Assembly: GCF_000150275.1 (NCBI RefSeq)
Contig: NW_002060956.1
Coordinates: 1,573,207 to 1,637,206 of the forward strand
Reading direction: 5' to 3'
Source: Trichoplax adhaerens
Lineage: Eukaryota; Placozoa; Uniplacotomia; Trichoplacea; Trichoplacidae
DNA length: 64,000 nt
The position numbers were made by a program, and so were the translations under genes. How positions within the stretch are numbered: position 1 is the stretch's first letter; each line of letters begins with the position of its first letter. Positions 13,801 through 26,100 of this stretch are shown here, piece after piece. The notes beneath the pieces are model-generated. The model made no database searches and had not been told where the DNA came from. It saw nothing but the letters and a program-made list of their open reading frames with translations.

Positions 13801-14710
13801 GAACTTGCAGATCTGCCCTTGCATACAATAGAGCGTGCAAAAATATTGTTGATTTAAGCCGGATGCAAAATGCAGTTTTAGAATGTTCCACAGCCCCAAA
13901 AGACGTTAGCTTAAAATAATAACTTTTCTAGTTAGCAATCAATTTTTTTTAAGACAAGGCGCGCTTATGTCAAAGCCTTGACTGATGTGTTTCAAATCGT
14001 AACCACTAGCATTAACGCACAAGGAAAATCAGCAAGTATGTTGATCCGTGGAGAATACGAGAATTGATCGTATCGCCATCATCAACACAGTACATGCCAC
14101 TGTATCTGGTAAAAGCATGATGTAAATAAATTGCATACCTGGTGGTACCTTGTGGAGTTTTGTATGTACTCTTGTACAAACCGAACAAAACTTTAGGGAA
14201 GTTTCCATTAAAGTCATAGGTGACATTATATTGTTTTCCTGCTTCCAAATTTTCACCAACTTCGATAACGTAAAATTCGTTAGGCTTGTAGAAAAACGAT
14301 TGCACAATTGACAGCTTTCTTGGGCTGCCGCCAATGGTGGAAACACTTTTATCAGTAATAGCCAAGTCACGTATGTGGACTAAGATGTGTCGAGTAGCTT
14401 TGGTAACGTTGATGGTAATGGATACCTTTCCAGTAAAGGTGCTTCCATCCACAAGTGGAAATAGCATTAGATTGTAATGGTCTGGGACGACATCGGTTGG
14501 GAGTCTCAATGTCATCCAAGGTTTGCCATCCTGGACTGGTGGAGCATTTGTAGTTTGAATGTTATCCTGGCTGCCAGAATTTGCCGATAAACCAGCAATC
14601 AAACCGACGACAACCGCTAGCAAGCAAACGACAATCAAAAATATGAGTGCCCTGGATTTGCTAATAAAGTATTTATCTTCGTTCTCAGGTGTTCCGCTTC
14701 CTTGCGCCAT
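4891..14710 (-). CDS. ANPEP: Aminopeptidase N-like M1 zinc metallopeptidase, complete
   Basis: Type II membrane ectopeptidase removing N-terminal residues from peptides at the cell surface. Exons (high to low): 14710-14139, 9189-8913, 8785-8665, 8550-8396, 8200-8087, 7965-7765, 7631-7566, 7450-7278, 7112-6905, 6808-6753, 6628-6481, 6402-6329, 6240-6136, 5971-5804, 5675-5578, 5416-5374, 5280-5199, 5040-4891. Phases close at all 17 introns, giving 936 aa, close to mammalian APN. A short cytoplasmic tail is followed by a membrane anchor (about residues 21-42). The exopeptidase motif GAMENWG lies at 334-340. HELVH at 370-374 followed 18 residues later by E393 in WLNEGF forms the zinc site. The C-terminal ERAP1-like helical domain includes WDFAWNKF and PWILNR. 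The start is the first ATG placed just before the anchor; an in-frame ATG 22 codons upstream (14776) is less likely. Confidence 0.95.
9190..14138 (-). other. Long first intron of aminopeptidase N
   Basis: 4.9 kb, much longer than the other APN introns. It holds TACTGTAC-type motifs (near 11195-11220 and 11683-11698), a perfect 12 bp inverted repeat at 11530-11565, a 14 bp palindrome at 10875-10888 and scattered open frames of 60-100 codons. The - strand frames at 10148-9963 and 13406-13155 contain signal-peptide-like hydrophobic runs, but have no homology I recognise. Confidence 0.7.
11530..11565. repeat. Perfect 12 bp inverted repeat
   Basis: ACAGTCCTGTGA at 11530-11541 pairs with its reverse complement at 11554-11565 across a 12-base loop. 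It sits in intron 1 of aminopeptidase N. Its role is unknown. Confidence 0.8.
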
Positions 14711-14983
14711 ACTTGAAAACAGGTTACAACGTACTTGACTACAGTATAGTGAAAATCGACCGAGATGCCCACCCAATTATACGCTCACGGCACTACCGTC
14801 GATCTTTGCGGCATTAAATTTCTCCTTTGCTCCGATTGAGCCAATCATTGAGGTACCAACCGTAGCATGACCCATACGGATGTCGCATCGACAGTCTACA
14901 GTATGCACGCTTAGTCTTGTCTACGCAAGTGTGTTAACCACGCATCGTGACCACTGTTTTTTTTTTTTTGTTTTTTTTTTCAG

Positions 14984-15046
14984 GTACAGTACGAGGACTC
15001 GATGAGTCGCGATCGCACGACGCCCCACCGTCCTCGTCTACTGTAC
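14984..15046. repeat. Imperfect GC-richer hairpin next to a poly-T run
   Basis: GTACAGTACGAGGAC (14984-14998) pairs fully with GTCCTCGTCTACTGTAC (15030-15046), leaving a two-base bulge; the 31-base loop is unusually GC-rich. It directly follows a long T run and directly precedes a tandem duplication. Confidence 0.7.
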
Positions 15047-15051
15047 AAGTG

Positions 15052-15360
15052 TCCATGACCACTCTTAAGCACATACACTGATTCATGATACATGATCCAG
15101 TAGCGTGTCTAGATTCTAGAAGAGTTATTTTTCATGGCTGAGAGTTGGTGCTGGCAGTTAAAACCATGCGAAAAAATGGAGATTCATATTTTCATTCAAT
15201 AAAACGCTATCCATGACCACTCTTAAGCATATACACTGGTATATGATACATGATCCACTAGCGTGTCTACAAGAGCTATTTTTCTCCGCCGAGAGTTTCG
15301 TGATGGTAGTCAAAACCATGCGAAAAAATGGCGATTCATATTTTAATTAAATAAAACGCT
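15052..15360. repeat. Two-copy tandem repeat, unit about 155 bp
   Basis: Copy 1 (15052-15208) and copy 2 (15210-15360) share blocks in the same order: CCATGACCACTCTTAAGCA, ATGATACATGATCCA, TAGCGTGTCTA, AAAACCATGCGAAAAAATGG and AATAAAACGCT. They differ by many substitutions and small indels, so the duplication is old. No shared open frame is kept. Confidence 0.85.
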
Positions 15361-16037
15361 TTCAGTGGCGTCACATCATCTGCATAACAAAAAAGCGTAT
15401 AAAAATTCATGAGTGGACCCCTCCTCTTTAGCAGCTGCTTTTTTATCGATCACCACTTTGATTGGATATATCACTCGGCTATCTGTATGTTTGGGTCAAT
15501 GTGAATCGGATCGTTTAAGGATCGCGACAAAGGACGTCCATCATTAATGGATAAATTACAATAATTGTTTTTATTACATGACATGATGCCAAGAGGAATA
15601 GCAAAGGTAGAGATGTCTTCGTCTGTACATTTTATGCGACTTGAGATCGTCATCAGCCTAGAATAATGAGTTTCGAGTCGAGTTTTTGGCGGGGGGTCAT
15701 TCGAGTCTAGTAATAACAAGGTTGTAAAAAACGGATCTGTATTCATCTTACTACCGTCTATGGCTTTCTAATGATTTACCCGCTCATGCGAACTGCTTAC
15801 GCTTTCTTCAATAGGACAGCATCGCAGAACCTAGTCAAGAACGCTCGCGTTACTCAAAGGACACTTTGAGATAGGACAGTAGTACTATTTTATTGTAGAT
15901 TTCAACCAACTGCTCTCGCTTTACTCAATCGACAGTATTGTGCTGTCAGAGATTTTTTTTCACAAGTTCCTGGTGCGATCAGTGTACAGTATACTGCATA
16001 TATATTCTTCTCTCGCGATACTCTTGCATATCAGTAA

Positions 16038-16255
16038 TGTTAGTGTTTCGTTCGTTGTTGGTTTACTTAACGATTTACAGCTTGCAAAACATGTACTCGT
16101 GCAGTAAAAGTAAAAAGGGGAAATTCCTTTACCTCTATACCTGTACTCTACTCCTTTTCTCGATAGCCAATCGATACTGTTACAGTATATCATCGGTTTA
16201 GTGGATGCTATTGTTCGCTTTTAGTTTACTTAACGGTTTACTGCTTGCAAAAGTG
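16038..16255. repeat. Short diverged direct repeat
   Basis: About 16038-16092 and 16203-16255 share GTTCG, GTTTACTTAACG, TTTAC and GCTTGCAAAA in order. A similar weak duplication (CTCGC-TTACTCAA) occurs near 15842 and 15915. These look like worn copies of local duplications. Confidence 0.55.
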
Positions 16256-16942
16256 ATAATATATCGCGTACAGCACCAAATGGTTTGAGCTTTACAATAG
16301 GCAGGTTGCCCATTCGAATATACGCTTTGTATTATTCAAATTTCAATCCATGACATCAGCATGTTGCTAACGCTAACCTCTAGAAAGTTCAGCATGATGC
16401 ACTAGAAAAAAAGAACAACCAAGTTAATCATAACGGAATGCGATTCAAGTTTGAAAATTGATTTAGAATAGTATCTTGCTAGACATTAATCCAGCATTTT
16501 CCTGTTGCCGACAGGATTCAACAACAATATTATTGAATTAAGAAAAATGGCTCGGATGTAATATACCAATCGACTTGTATTGTACAATATGCAACAAATG
16601 AACTACCAATAGGATCATTTGTGGATAGACATTGGACATTACGGTCCTGCTAAAATAAATAAATAAAATAATATCGCTAATTTATTATTTTCTCCTATTG
16701 TACAACAGCAAAGCCTGATACGGTATACAAGCACGCATACTGCATTCACTATGATATCAAGTTCACAATGCAACCTTCTAAATTCATCATGTCCAATTAC
16801 TAATCCTGCAGCATTACGTAAAAGTAAACATACGAGTACAATACTTACCCTAGCACTATTCAGAATAACAAGAAAGTACTTGACCGTCTTAGTAATCCAA
16901 GTCGCAATGGTAATGTCTATTGTCGCTTTTACTGCATGGTTA

Positions 16943-17830
16943 ACGTCTGCCTGAGTTTACGCAGCAAGTACTGTGATAGTATAGTAACAACAACAACAAA
17001 AAAAAATACTATCCATGGCTATTAAGTGCTTTTAGAAAGAGATAAAGATGAGCACTTAACGAACACTGGTTAAAAATCTCTTTAAATCGATTCGCACTGT
17101 ACTACTAAATCTGTGCGAAATGAGCTGTCACCCTTTGACATATACAGTAGTATCATTTCAGTGGATAGTTGGCGTCTATCTGAGTTTATATAATAAGTAC
17201 AGTACCATGATAGAGAGCTGTAGTGCAGTAACAACAACATCAACAGAGATATTATTCATGGCTATCAAGTACTTTTGTAAAAGAGATGAAAATGAAATGA
17301 GTACTTCACAGACAGTGTTTAAAAGTCTCTTTAAATCGACTCGCACTTTGTGACTCAGCTAGTCCATGCTTCATTGTACAGTATACAGTAGTACAGCACA
17401 AAACTGTGCAAAATGGACTATCACCTCTTTGATGTCTTCTTACTCAACATGTAAAAAGCGCAATTGCAACACGAGATAAAGGGGATGATAATTCATTTGA
17501 CGCTTTATGCTATTGCACACACTATTGCACGGTAAAATTGTACATTACCTGCGGTGTTGCAACTATAAACGATGAAGATGAGCACTTAATGGACAATGTT
17601 TAAAAGTCGCATTAAATCGATTCATATTATACTGCTCGACTGGTCCGATTACTTTATTGTACAGCACCAAACAGACTGTCACCCCTTTACGTCTTCTTGT
17701 ATAATAGGCGGAAAGGTGCAATTAATGCGAGATGAAGGTGATGATAATTTATATGACGATCTATACTGTTGTACATATTATTGCAAGGTAGAAATTCTAT
17801 ATTACCAGCGGTGTTTTAGCTATAAACGAA
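16943..17830. repeat. Three diverged tandem copies of a repeat, spacing about 230-400 bp
   Basis: Shared ordered blocks: CGTCTRYCTGAGTTTA (16944, 17172), AGTAACAACAACA (copies 1 and 2), GATGAGCACTTAA (copies 1 and 3; altered in 2), AAAAGTCKCWTTAAATCGA (all), CTGTCACC-CTTT followed by TCTTCTT (copies 2 and 3), then GATGATAATT and ATTACC-GCGGTGTT (copies 2 and 3). Copies 2 and 3 extend beyond copy 1. Reading frames are not conserved between copies, so coding function is unlikely. Confidence 0.75.
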
Positions 17831-17903
17831 GTACATCGTATTAGAAAATCTGAACCTCTAGTATCAATTTGCAAACGGTTTAACCATAGTACCGTAAAGA
17901 GTA

Positions 17904-17988
17904 ATACCATGGACTTCTAGATGTGGTTTACTACATGCCTAGAAGTACTCTATATCTAGAGTAGTGTTATTCCATGGTAATAGATACA
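17904..17988. repeat. Nested inverted repeats forming a three-way junction
   Basis: An outer stem (ATACCATGGA with TCCATGGTAA) encloses two inner stems: CTTCTAG with CTAGAAG, and TACTCT with AGAGTA. The geometry is like a cloverleaf, but no tRNA boxes are present. Confidence 0.5.
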
Positions 17989-20121
17989 AGTTGAGTTTCG
18001 TAAATGATCATCATAGTCAGGAACTGTTCAACATGATTTTATATCTCAAGCTAGGCTATTGAAATCAGCCTGTACTTGGTACTGATTATATTTCAACATC
18101 CAACTACGGAAGATGATTACGTTATTCCGCTCGTAACACCGATTTAGTATCAGTAAAATCATAACCTCACTTGTTTGATGAAAGATTTTTATTTATCTTA
18201 CAGTATTTTATTGATATCCACTGCAGTTGTAAGTCAGTAAAAGTGCTGCATCCATTGATAGTTGGCAATGCTTGTAGGTGTATAAAGTATGGACATGCAA
18301 CTACAATGCCTGTCTGGTTTCAAGTTTCTACTTTTAGCCCACTATTCTTTATACTCTACCCGTGTCGTCTTGGCTACACTTGGCTAAAAGTGAAGATAGT
18401 TCCACCACGTTTATAGCAACAGAGCTATTATGTACGGTGCTGTTTAAAATGATTATCGAGCAATTAATACTCATTTTCATCTTTAATTAATAAAGCAAAA
18501 CATTATAATCTGTCTTTATCTAACATTACATAAAGCTACAAATCAATGTTATATTAACAATATTAGTACCATAGAGTCTACAGCATACGAATATCTTTCA
18601 ATTAATGAGCACTAGTGAAACTATAATAGACGATAGTTACCAAGATTAGTAAGGTATGCACGCTATTCAGTGTCTAAATAAGAAGAAAATAATTCACGCA
18701 GAGAAAATCAAGCCAATATCAGCACGAAAATGCAGACATAAATAGAGGTATTTGTACAAACAGATGATATGGTTTGCAAGGCTACAATTAAAAATTTGTT
18801 CTGCAGGCATTAGCACTTGTGTAGTATAGTTATAGTTATCGATGCATCCTATTTATTCCCGAAATAGTCAATTAGAACTCTAGATCAACGCAAGTATAAT
18901 ATAAACATATATACACGCGCATGTATATATACGTACGTATATGTACAATGTGTGCTATAGACCAATAGCATTATTAATGGAAAAATTAAAATAATATAAG
19001 TGCCCTCAATTGGCATATTGCAAACTTGAAATTTAATCTACTAGGTTAAAAAAGAGCAACAATAACATAGCCATGGTAATTATGTATCAGAATATATATA
19101 TATATTACTAGATGTAGGAACAGGACAGATAATGTGAATCTGCTGTTCCAACAATGCTAGATTATAAAAATATTTGCTAAAATTTATTTTCATAATATAT
19201 TATGCAGTTACTATCCCCAGTGTGATATTATGCTACCTCTATCTACATAAGCTATATGACAAAACTTCTTAAAACAGCTATAGAGTGAAAAAGCATAAGC
19301 AGTAACATAACCCCTTACTTGAAAACATCAGATGACTCTAAGATAATTTTAAATACCTCGCGTTATATATAAAATTTTACTTTCAGATATCATATAACTG
19401 TAAAAAGTACTACTTAAGATCTGTCATATCGTATTTTCCAAGCTTTCTATTGATGTAGTAATTAAAATTATAATCGCGGTCTGCTTGATTAAATTGGTAA
19501 ATACAGTAAAAAATATGTATTATTCCTTTTCGTCGTTAAACTAATCATTAGCAAATATTGCAGAATTTTCTGCTTATAGCATAAGAGATTCAAGCTAATA
19601 GTAGCCAATCATCCTTTACTTGAAAATGGAGAATTATTTTTAGCTTATATCACATAGTTCCCAGTTGCAAGCATTCCAAGAACTCGATTGACAGTAAATA
19701 AAACTTATCATCCTTAATTTTTTAATCGATATAATTTGTCTTAATTCTTTTTACACATCATTAAGTAGATTGGTCCGGTCGATTATTATTCTTGGACATG
19801 ATATTTACTGTTGTATGAACGATGCTGATATAAGTTTTCTACATCACTCTATTATCTTACGAATAGCGTCTTGAAACTTTACAATCTCGGAACCTAGCAA
19901 TGGCAACCAAATACCGTTAAAGTTTACATGTTACCCTTAATCTGCCTATAATTTAAATTATATTTATTATATTGGAGACAAATTGATATATCAATTAGCC
20001 TATTCTAGATAAATAGTAGATAGCAAGAAGTATTAACTGCAAAGGAATGGCTATCCTAATTTGCGTTTCGTGGACGACACTAATAATTAAATAAATAAAT
20101 GATGTATTATACCTTGCCTCT

Positions 20122-23100
20122 TTAAAAATGGTCAATGTGGATGCTAATAAATTCTTTATGGATCTGATAATTTTCATTATCATCTTTATGTCGCTTTTCT
20201 GTACCTTGCACCAACATTAAATTACTCCATTGGCTAACACCACCTTTAATTAAAGTATAAATAAACAGTAACACAACAGTAAATATTTTTGCTGCAAAGT
20301 TTTGACAATCTTATGAAATTTTAAGTAAGATAAACGCTGCATCTATTCTATTCTGCGAGAACACAGCTTAAGATAATTACCTTCTGTATCATCGCTAGTT
20401 TTTAATGTAAAAGAAAAATCATTGCCGTTTGGAGCAGCAATAGCATGAGGTACGCGAACTTCTACTGACTTCATGAATTCAATACCACTAGGGCCACACA
20501 TAACTAAAGGACTCAGTAGCTGTTCGCCTTTGCCTTTATCAACTGGTGATGGAGAATCACGCTGATCTTGATAGACCTTAAAATAGAGATCTTGCTCTAC
20601 ACCTTCAGGAATAGCACCAGGTGGTATAATAATACGAACATCAGAGCTGGCACATGATAACGTTCCGCCAGCTGAAGTAAATACTCCATGTGCTGTTGCT
20701 AGAACAGTTTCATCGTCGGTAAAAAATTCACTGAAATGAAATATTTGAGTAGATAGTCAGATACAGCAATTCTACACTCGCTAATTTATGCTAATGATTC
20801 CATTGTCGTCCACTTTTGCATGCTATTTCGTGTCGACGAATAATGTTTTTATATAATAGCAGGAATATTGCTACTTTATGTACTTGGTGACAGAATTACA
20901 GAGGCCATGATCAAATATGCTGTATCGCATTTGTAGCACTCCATATTTTGTACTATGTAATAAATTAAGGGAAGCGTAACAACTTTTTTGCGATTATTAA
21001 GTAGACTGAGAAATAAGATGCGATAAAGAATATCTTACTATTTACACCTTTGAATAGTTTAAGGTTAGTAGGATTTCGATTATGAGTGGGTAAAACCATT
21101 TCGACTATCATAATTTACATAATACTACTGTAAAACTGCTGATTAATTGCTATCAAGAAACACGTTTCAGTTTGTATGACCGATAAAATACTAAATATTT
21201 TAAATTATTACAAGCATAGCAAAGTACACACATATAGACTATATGATCTATTTAAAGAATATACAGTACTATATCTACGTATGCGATTAGTAATGATAGT
21301 AAAGTATTATAGGAACTCTAGACGTAGTGATTACGTAAAATATCATGAATATATTTCCAATTTATGATATAATAACTGCAATGCACTGTAAATTACCCGT
21401 TTCCAGCAAATTTACAAAGCAATTATTTATAAACATTGGAGTAGACATTATATAGTCTCGAACCTCGACATATAAGATGAACTTGCCATGCTACTATCGA
21501 TGCCATTCTCGCTATTCTTCCTAATAAAACTTTCACACTGTTCATCGGTTGAATAGCCATCTGCAGTGATAAAAGACATTTCATCAGCAGTCCTATAAGA
21601 AGTAACAGTACTTAATGAATCTGCATGAGATCTTGTAGCATCAGCAGGGTCATTCATTTCTTGCGTATTCTTTATTTTCTTTTCCATACTATTATGTAAG
21701 TAATTATTATCCAATCTTGATAGATATCTATTATTATCATGCTTGTTAAGCTGATAAATATCATTGCTATGTTGGATAAGCCCATTAATAGATGTATCAC
21801 TATGATCGTAAAATTTTAAAGGTGTTCTGTCATTATCCTCTTCCATTGAGTGATCTGACATTTCATCAGGTGTTAAAGTAGAATGATCACTTGCATCGCT
21901 TTCAGCATCATAATTTAAGTCATCGACGTCAGCAATGCTAGAAAGATCTACTATTGATTCAACTGCTGCACTTTCGTCTTCATTATCATCTGGTATGTTT
22001 TCATCATCATAATGTATCGATTTAATAGTTTCATTGTCTGGACTAGCGTAGCTTTCCTCGTAAGTTTCCTCGACAATATCGCTTGTTGTCTCTTGCAAAT
22101 GATGATCGCTATCTTTAGAATCGAAATCTAATGGTTGATCATCGTTATCTGAACTAACATTTTCTTCTATCATTTCCTCATATTGAGGAACCGAATGCTC
22201 GTCTTCTAATTCTGCTACCTCTATGTTTTCATCATATAGATGAGAATAACCATTTTCTGCCTGGTGGGGCTGTTGACTTGGTAATGCATTACTTGAGGTA
22301 TCTTCCATAGATCTTTCAATCATCGCTTGTGGATCATCAGATACCACTTGCATATCTTCTTGAGTAACCCGGTCATCATTAGATTCCCTTTCCTTGGTGT
22401 GATCATCGTCAGAAGTTTCAGGAGAAGAACTTAAGCTTCTAGTATCGATTGATGGTTCATTCTTAATAGCCGAGTTCTGATTATGAAGGTTCCTTTTACT
22501 CTCTAATTCTTCATTATTGAATTTCGGCTCGACTTTGTCATGAAAAGAGTCCATATTTTCTTGATTTCTTGTTTCTTGAATTTTATCTCCCGGACTGTGC
22601 TCGGATGGTTTTGGGGCAACAAGTTTATTAGCACCATCATCAATATCGCGTTCTGACATATTAGGTACCTCTGTTTTTAGATTTTCATTACCATTTGGTG
22701 GATTTTTCTCATCCTCTGTTGGTGGATTGTTGAGAGGCAATGATGCACTACTCGAATTTTGAGTAGGACCATTTAGTTTTCTTCTCCCAGTTGATATAAC
22801 TACTCCGCGTTTACCAGATTGAATATCTTGCTTGGTACGTCGAAATGCCGTTGCGGTTATTGTAACCTTATTTGTTGCATTGACCTGACCTTTTCCTTCA
22901 GGAAATAGCTTTTGTCTTGAATTAGATCTTGCGTAACCAAATGTGCCCTTGGAAGGAATCTGCTGAGGTTTCGTACCATCAGCAACATCTTGGCGCTTAT
23001 TGTTGGTGTTCCTAGGAGAATCGCTCGATCTTCTACTATGTAATATATCAGGAAATTTATCATTAGAAGGTGTTTGACTCGACAATTTTCCTTCGTTTGA

Positions 23101-26100
23101 TGATGGAATATTTGATTTTTCTTCACTAAGAGATGGATTAGCAGATTTTTCCTTGATTAATAATTTACCGCTTGGTTTTTCCTGACTTGATGATTGCTCG
23201 CTTGGCTTTACTTTAGTTTCGTCTACAGCTGGTTTTTCTTTAAGTAATGGCTCATTATTTGACATACTTTTATTGGGTAAGTCATTAGATGAAGTTTTAG
23301 GGTCTTGATCACGCTGAGGGACAAGATCTGATTCATGAACAGTAAAGATATCTTCTGGTCTGATATGACTAGGTAAGATATCAACTGAAATTGCTTCTGC
23401 TTCAGCAATGGCACTTGTTTTCTTTACCCTTTCGTGGACTATTGGATGAGGTTCAATGGGATGACTATCATGATCGGTAGGAGTTTGGACTGACTTGGAT
23501 GGAATAGTTTCACTCATTGGGCTGTTTGGATTGGAATTTTCGCTACCCCATCCTAGACTTGCAGATAATCCTCGTTTCCTCGATTGTTGCCGACTATCAC
23601 GCTTTCTAGGCCACTTTTCTAAATTAATTGCTTGCGGTTTACGAAGTGAAACCTCGTTTTCCTTCTCTTTAGCTTTGTCTTCATTTTTATCCGTATCAAA
23701 TACTTCAGGATAAGCTCTTTCAGGAAGATTAGGATTCCCTGGATTCAAATTACCATCTTCATCTTTTTTTATTTCCAAGCCTTTCATATTTTGTTCTGAT
23801 ATTGATCTGGGGACAAATCTATTTATATCTTCGTCTAAGCTTTTACTAGATAATGAATGTGTGCGTCGTAGGTTTGGAATGGATTGATTCGCCGACAGTT
23901 GCGATAATGTTCTCAACTTTTGACGTAGGAGTAATAATTCGTCATCGTTCTCAGCTGCCTAAAGATCAATAAATCACATTAGGGATAGTTGAAAGAGGTT
24001 ACGCCATTCTATAAATTGGAAATCATTTATTGACGGTTAACGCTAAGTTCTAATTTACCATTATTATCGAATGATCAACTATCTTATGCTCTATCTATGA
24101 CTTACTTGATCTTCAAGCATCCAAATAGGTTCGAATTGCTGCTTAGTAATTGAATTCTTGACAGCCATTAACCATGAATTACCAAGGTACATCATAATTT
24201 CATCTAGAAATGAGGGTTAAGGTGTTATTTGACCAGAGCAACGATATTACACTATTTATCTATGAAGATTATCGCATGCATGGATGATCTAGTTGTAGGA
24301 ACTTTATTGGATAAACGTAAAGTCTAAGAATGAAAATAGGTATATCATCGCAAGGTGTACCTGTAAACAAATGCTTATTTTCTTGCTGTTCTAAAAGCAT
24401 TTTTTCATAAAGTTTCCTGGATTGTTTTGCTGCATGTTCATTAGAATAGCCTTTGAAGTCAATCATTAAGTCCCTAATCATGAAAATGCAATAGTTAAAT
24501 CCCAATGGCAATCTTGGAAAATTTCAATTATAGTAATCGTTTTATAAAGCAATGGAAAAGTTTCACTGCTTAATAACTTCATCAGGCATAATTTAAATTA
24601 CTAGTATATTCAGCACAAAATAGATCCATGTTAATATAGCTTCTTCAATAAGGCTAATCTTGGTAAACTACAACATCTTTACTAACCTGAGAACATATCT
24701 CGAATGAGGATAGGTGTAAATGACGATAGGATACAAGTGGGCACATGTCAGCTTATAAAGCGATGACATTTCCACTTCAAAAATACAATGTTTATTCTAT
24801 AATATTAAAGGAATATAATTTTTGATCCATGTTTTATGTTCAGCTTATGACATTGAATAATTGCATTTCAGGAATGATAAAAAAATGTGGAAAATGACGA
24901 ATAATGCAGCTTCTAATTTCTATGAGAAGATACTAGATATAAATCAACTTTCAAAGATAAGTATTGCAAGTTTAAATTTACCTTTTTGGTAACATTTTTA
25001 ATATCGCTGATTCGAATACCCTTCTTATCCGTAATAACTGTATCAAAATCAATAATTTATTGCAAGCCATAATGATAGTTGAGAGATTTTTGATTATCGA
25101 TATTTAATAAAAGTTACTTAAACTACAGTAGATATCTTTAGGGAAGCCGAAAATTCTGTACTACAGTCAAGTTATACCTGGAGGTTCAAATTTTTCTGGT
25201 GTATCTTCCAATAATTTTTTCAGAACTACATCGGCAATAGGTCCAAGGATGACCACGGGTCGAACAAAATTGGCTATAAATGCAGTTAAAATTAAGGAAT
25301 ATCTATTAGTAAAATTACGTACTATAACTGATGTTTGTTGTTAGCATCTCCTATCTGTCAGCACAAAGGATATTATACTAAGAAAGCAGCATAAATGAAT
25401 GCATTGCTATTACTCATGATGGTCAGTGATGAATATGGTTATTATAACGTATTTTTATATATTGAGGATATTCTGCTAGTGTGAAGCCGTACACTAATGC
25501 ACGATTTTTAATTATGTGATCTAGGTAAATTTAAAGTATCCCAATGAGTAGGATCAATGTTAGATAGTACAACAAATCATAAATAAAATTAAAAGATTAT
25601 TCTACTGATATTGATTTTTTGCTTACCTTCACGAAGGAGAACTTTATCATATGCGGGAACGTCAATTAAACTGTTACCTAATATATCAATTAACTCGTTA
25701 GATGGAAGCAGTTCTAATAGACAGTGATTAATCTATTCAATACTTATATTTCACTCTTTCCTGTGCTAGAATTTTGCAATTGTACTAAGAATTGGGGATA
25801 TACATGATGAGATTCTTACCTTCATGTAATTTCTTTTCTGCTGATGGCATACTGACTTGGACAGTATGCCGTCTTAATCTATCGACCTTCTTCTTAATTC
25901 TTTTTTTAATGACACTTCCAGCAGTTCTTTGTGCTGTTCTCACCTTCTGCTGTCCTTGGGATAAGGCAATTTGTTCGCCTCTAATTATTGTAATCATTTC
26001 ATGATAACATAATATATTAAACAAGGTTAGTTTAGTAGCATTTTGGATATTATTAAATTGGAAAATTTAAAACCATTTCCCTTTGCATCAATAAAAATTA

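Larger units (their letters stand above)
14711..20121. other. 5.4 kb gene-poor, repeat-rich interval
   Basis: This lies between the APN start and the ZO stop. From left: promoter side of APN, a poly-T run (about 14957-14980), an imperfect hairpin, a two-copy tandem repeat, short duplicated segments at 15820-16260, a three-copy diverged repeat at 16943-17830, a nested-hairpin segment at 17904-17988, then about 2 kb of AT-rich sequence holding the ZO 3' UTR (AATAAA on - at 19968-19963). No open frame here shows family features. Confidence 0.6.
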
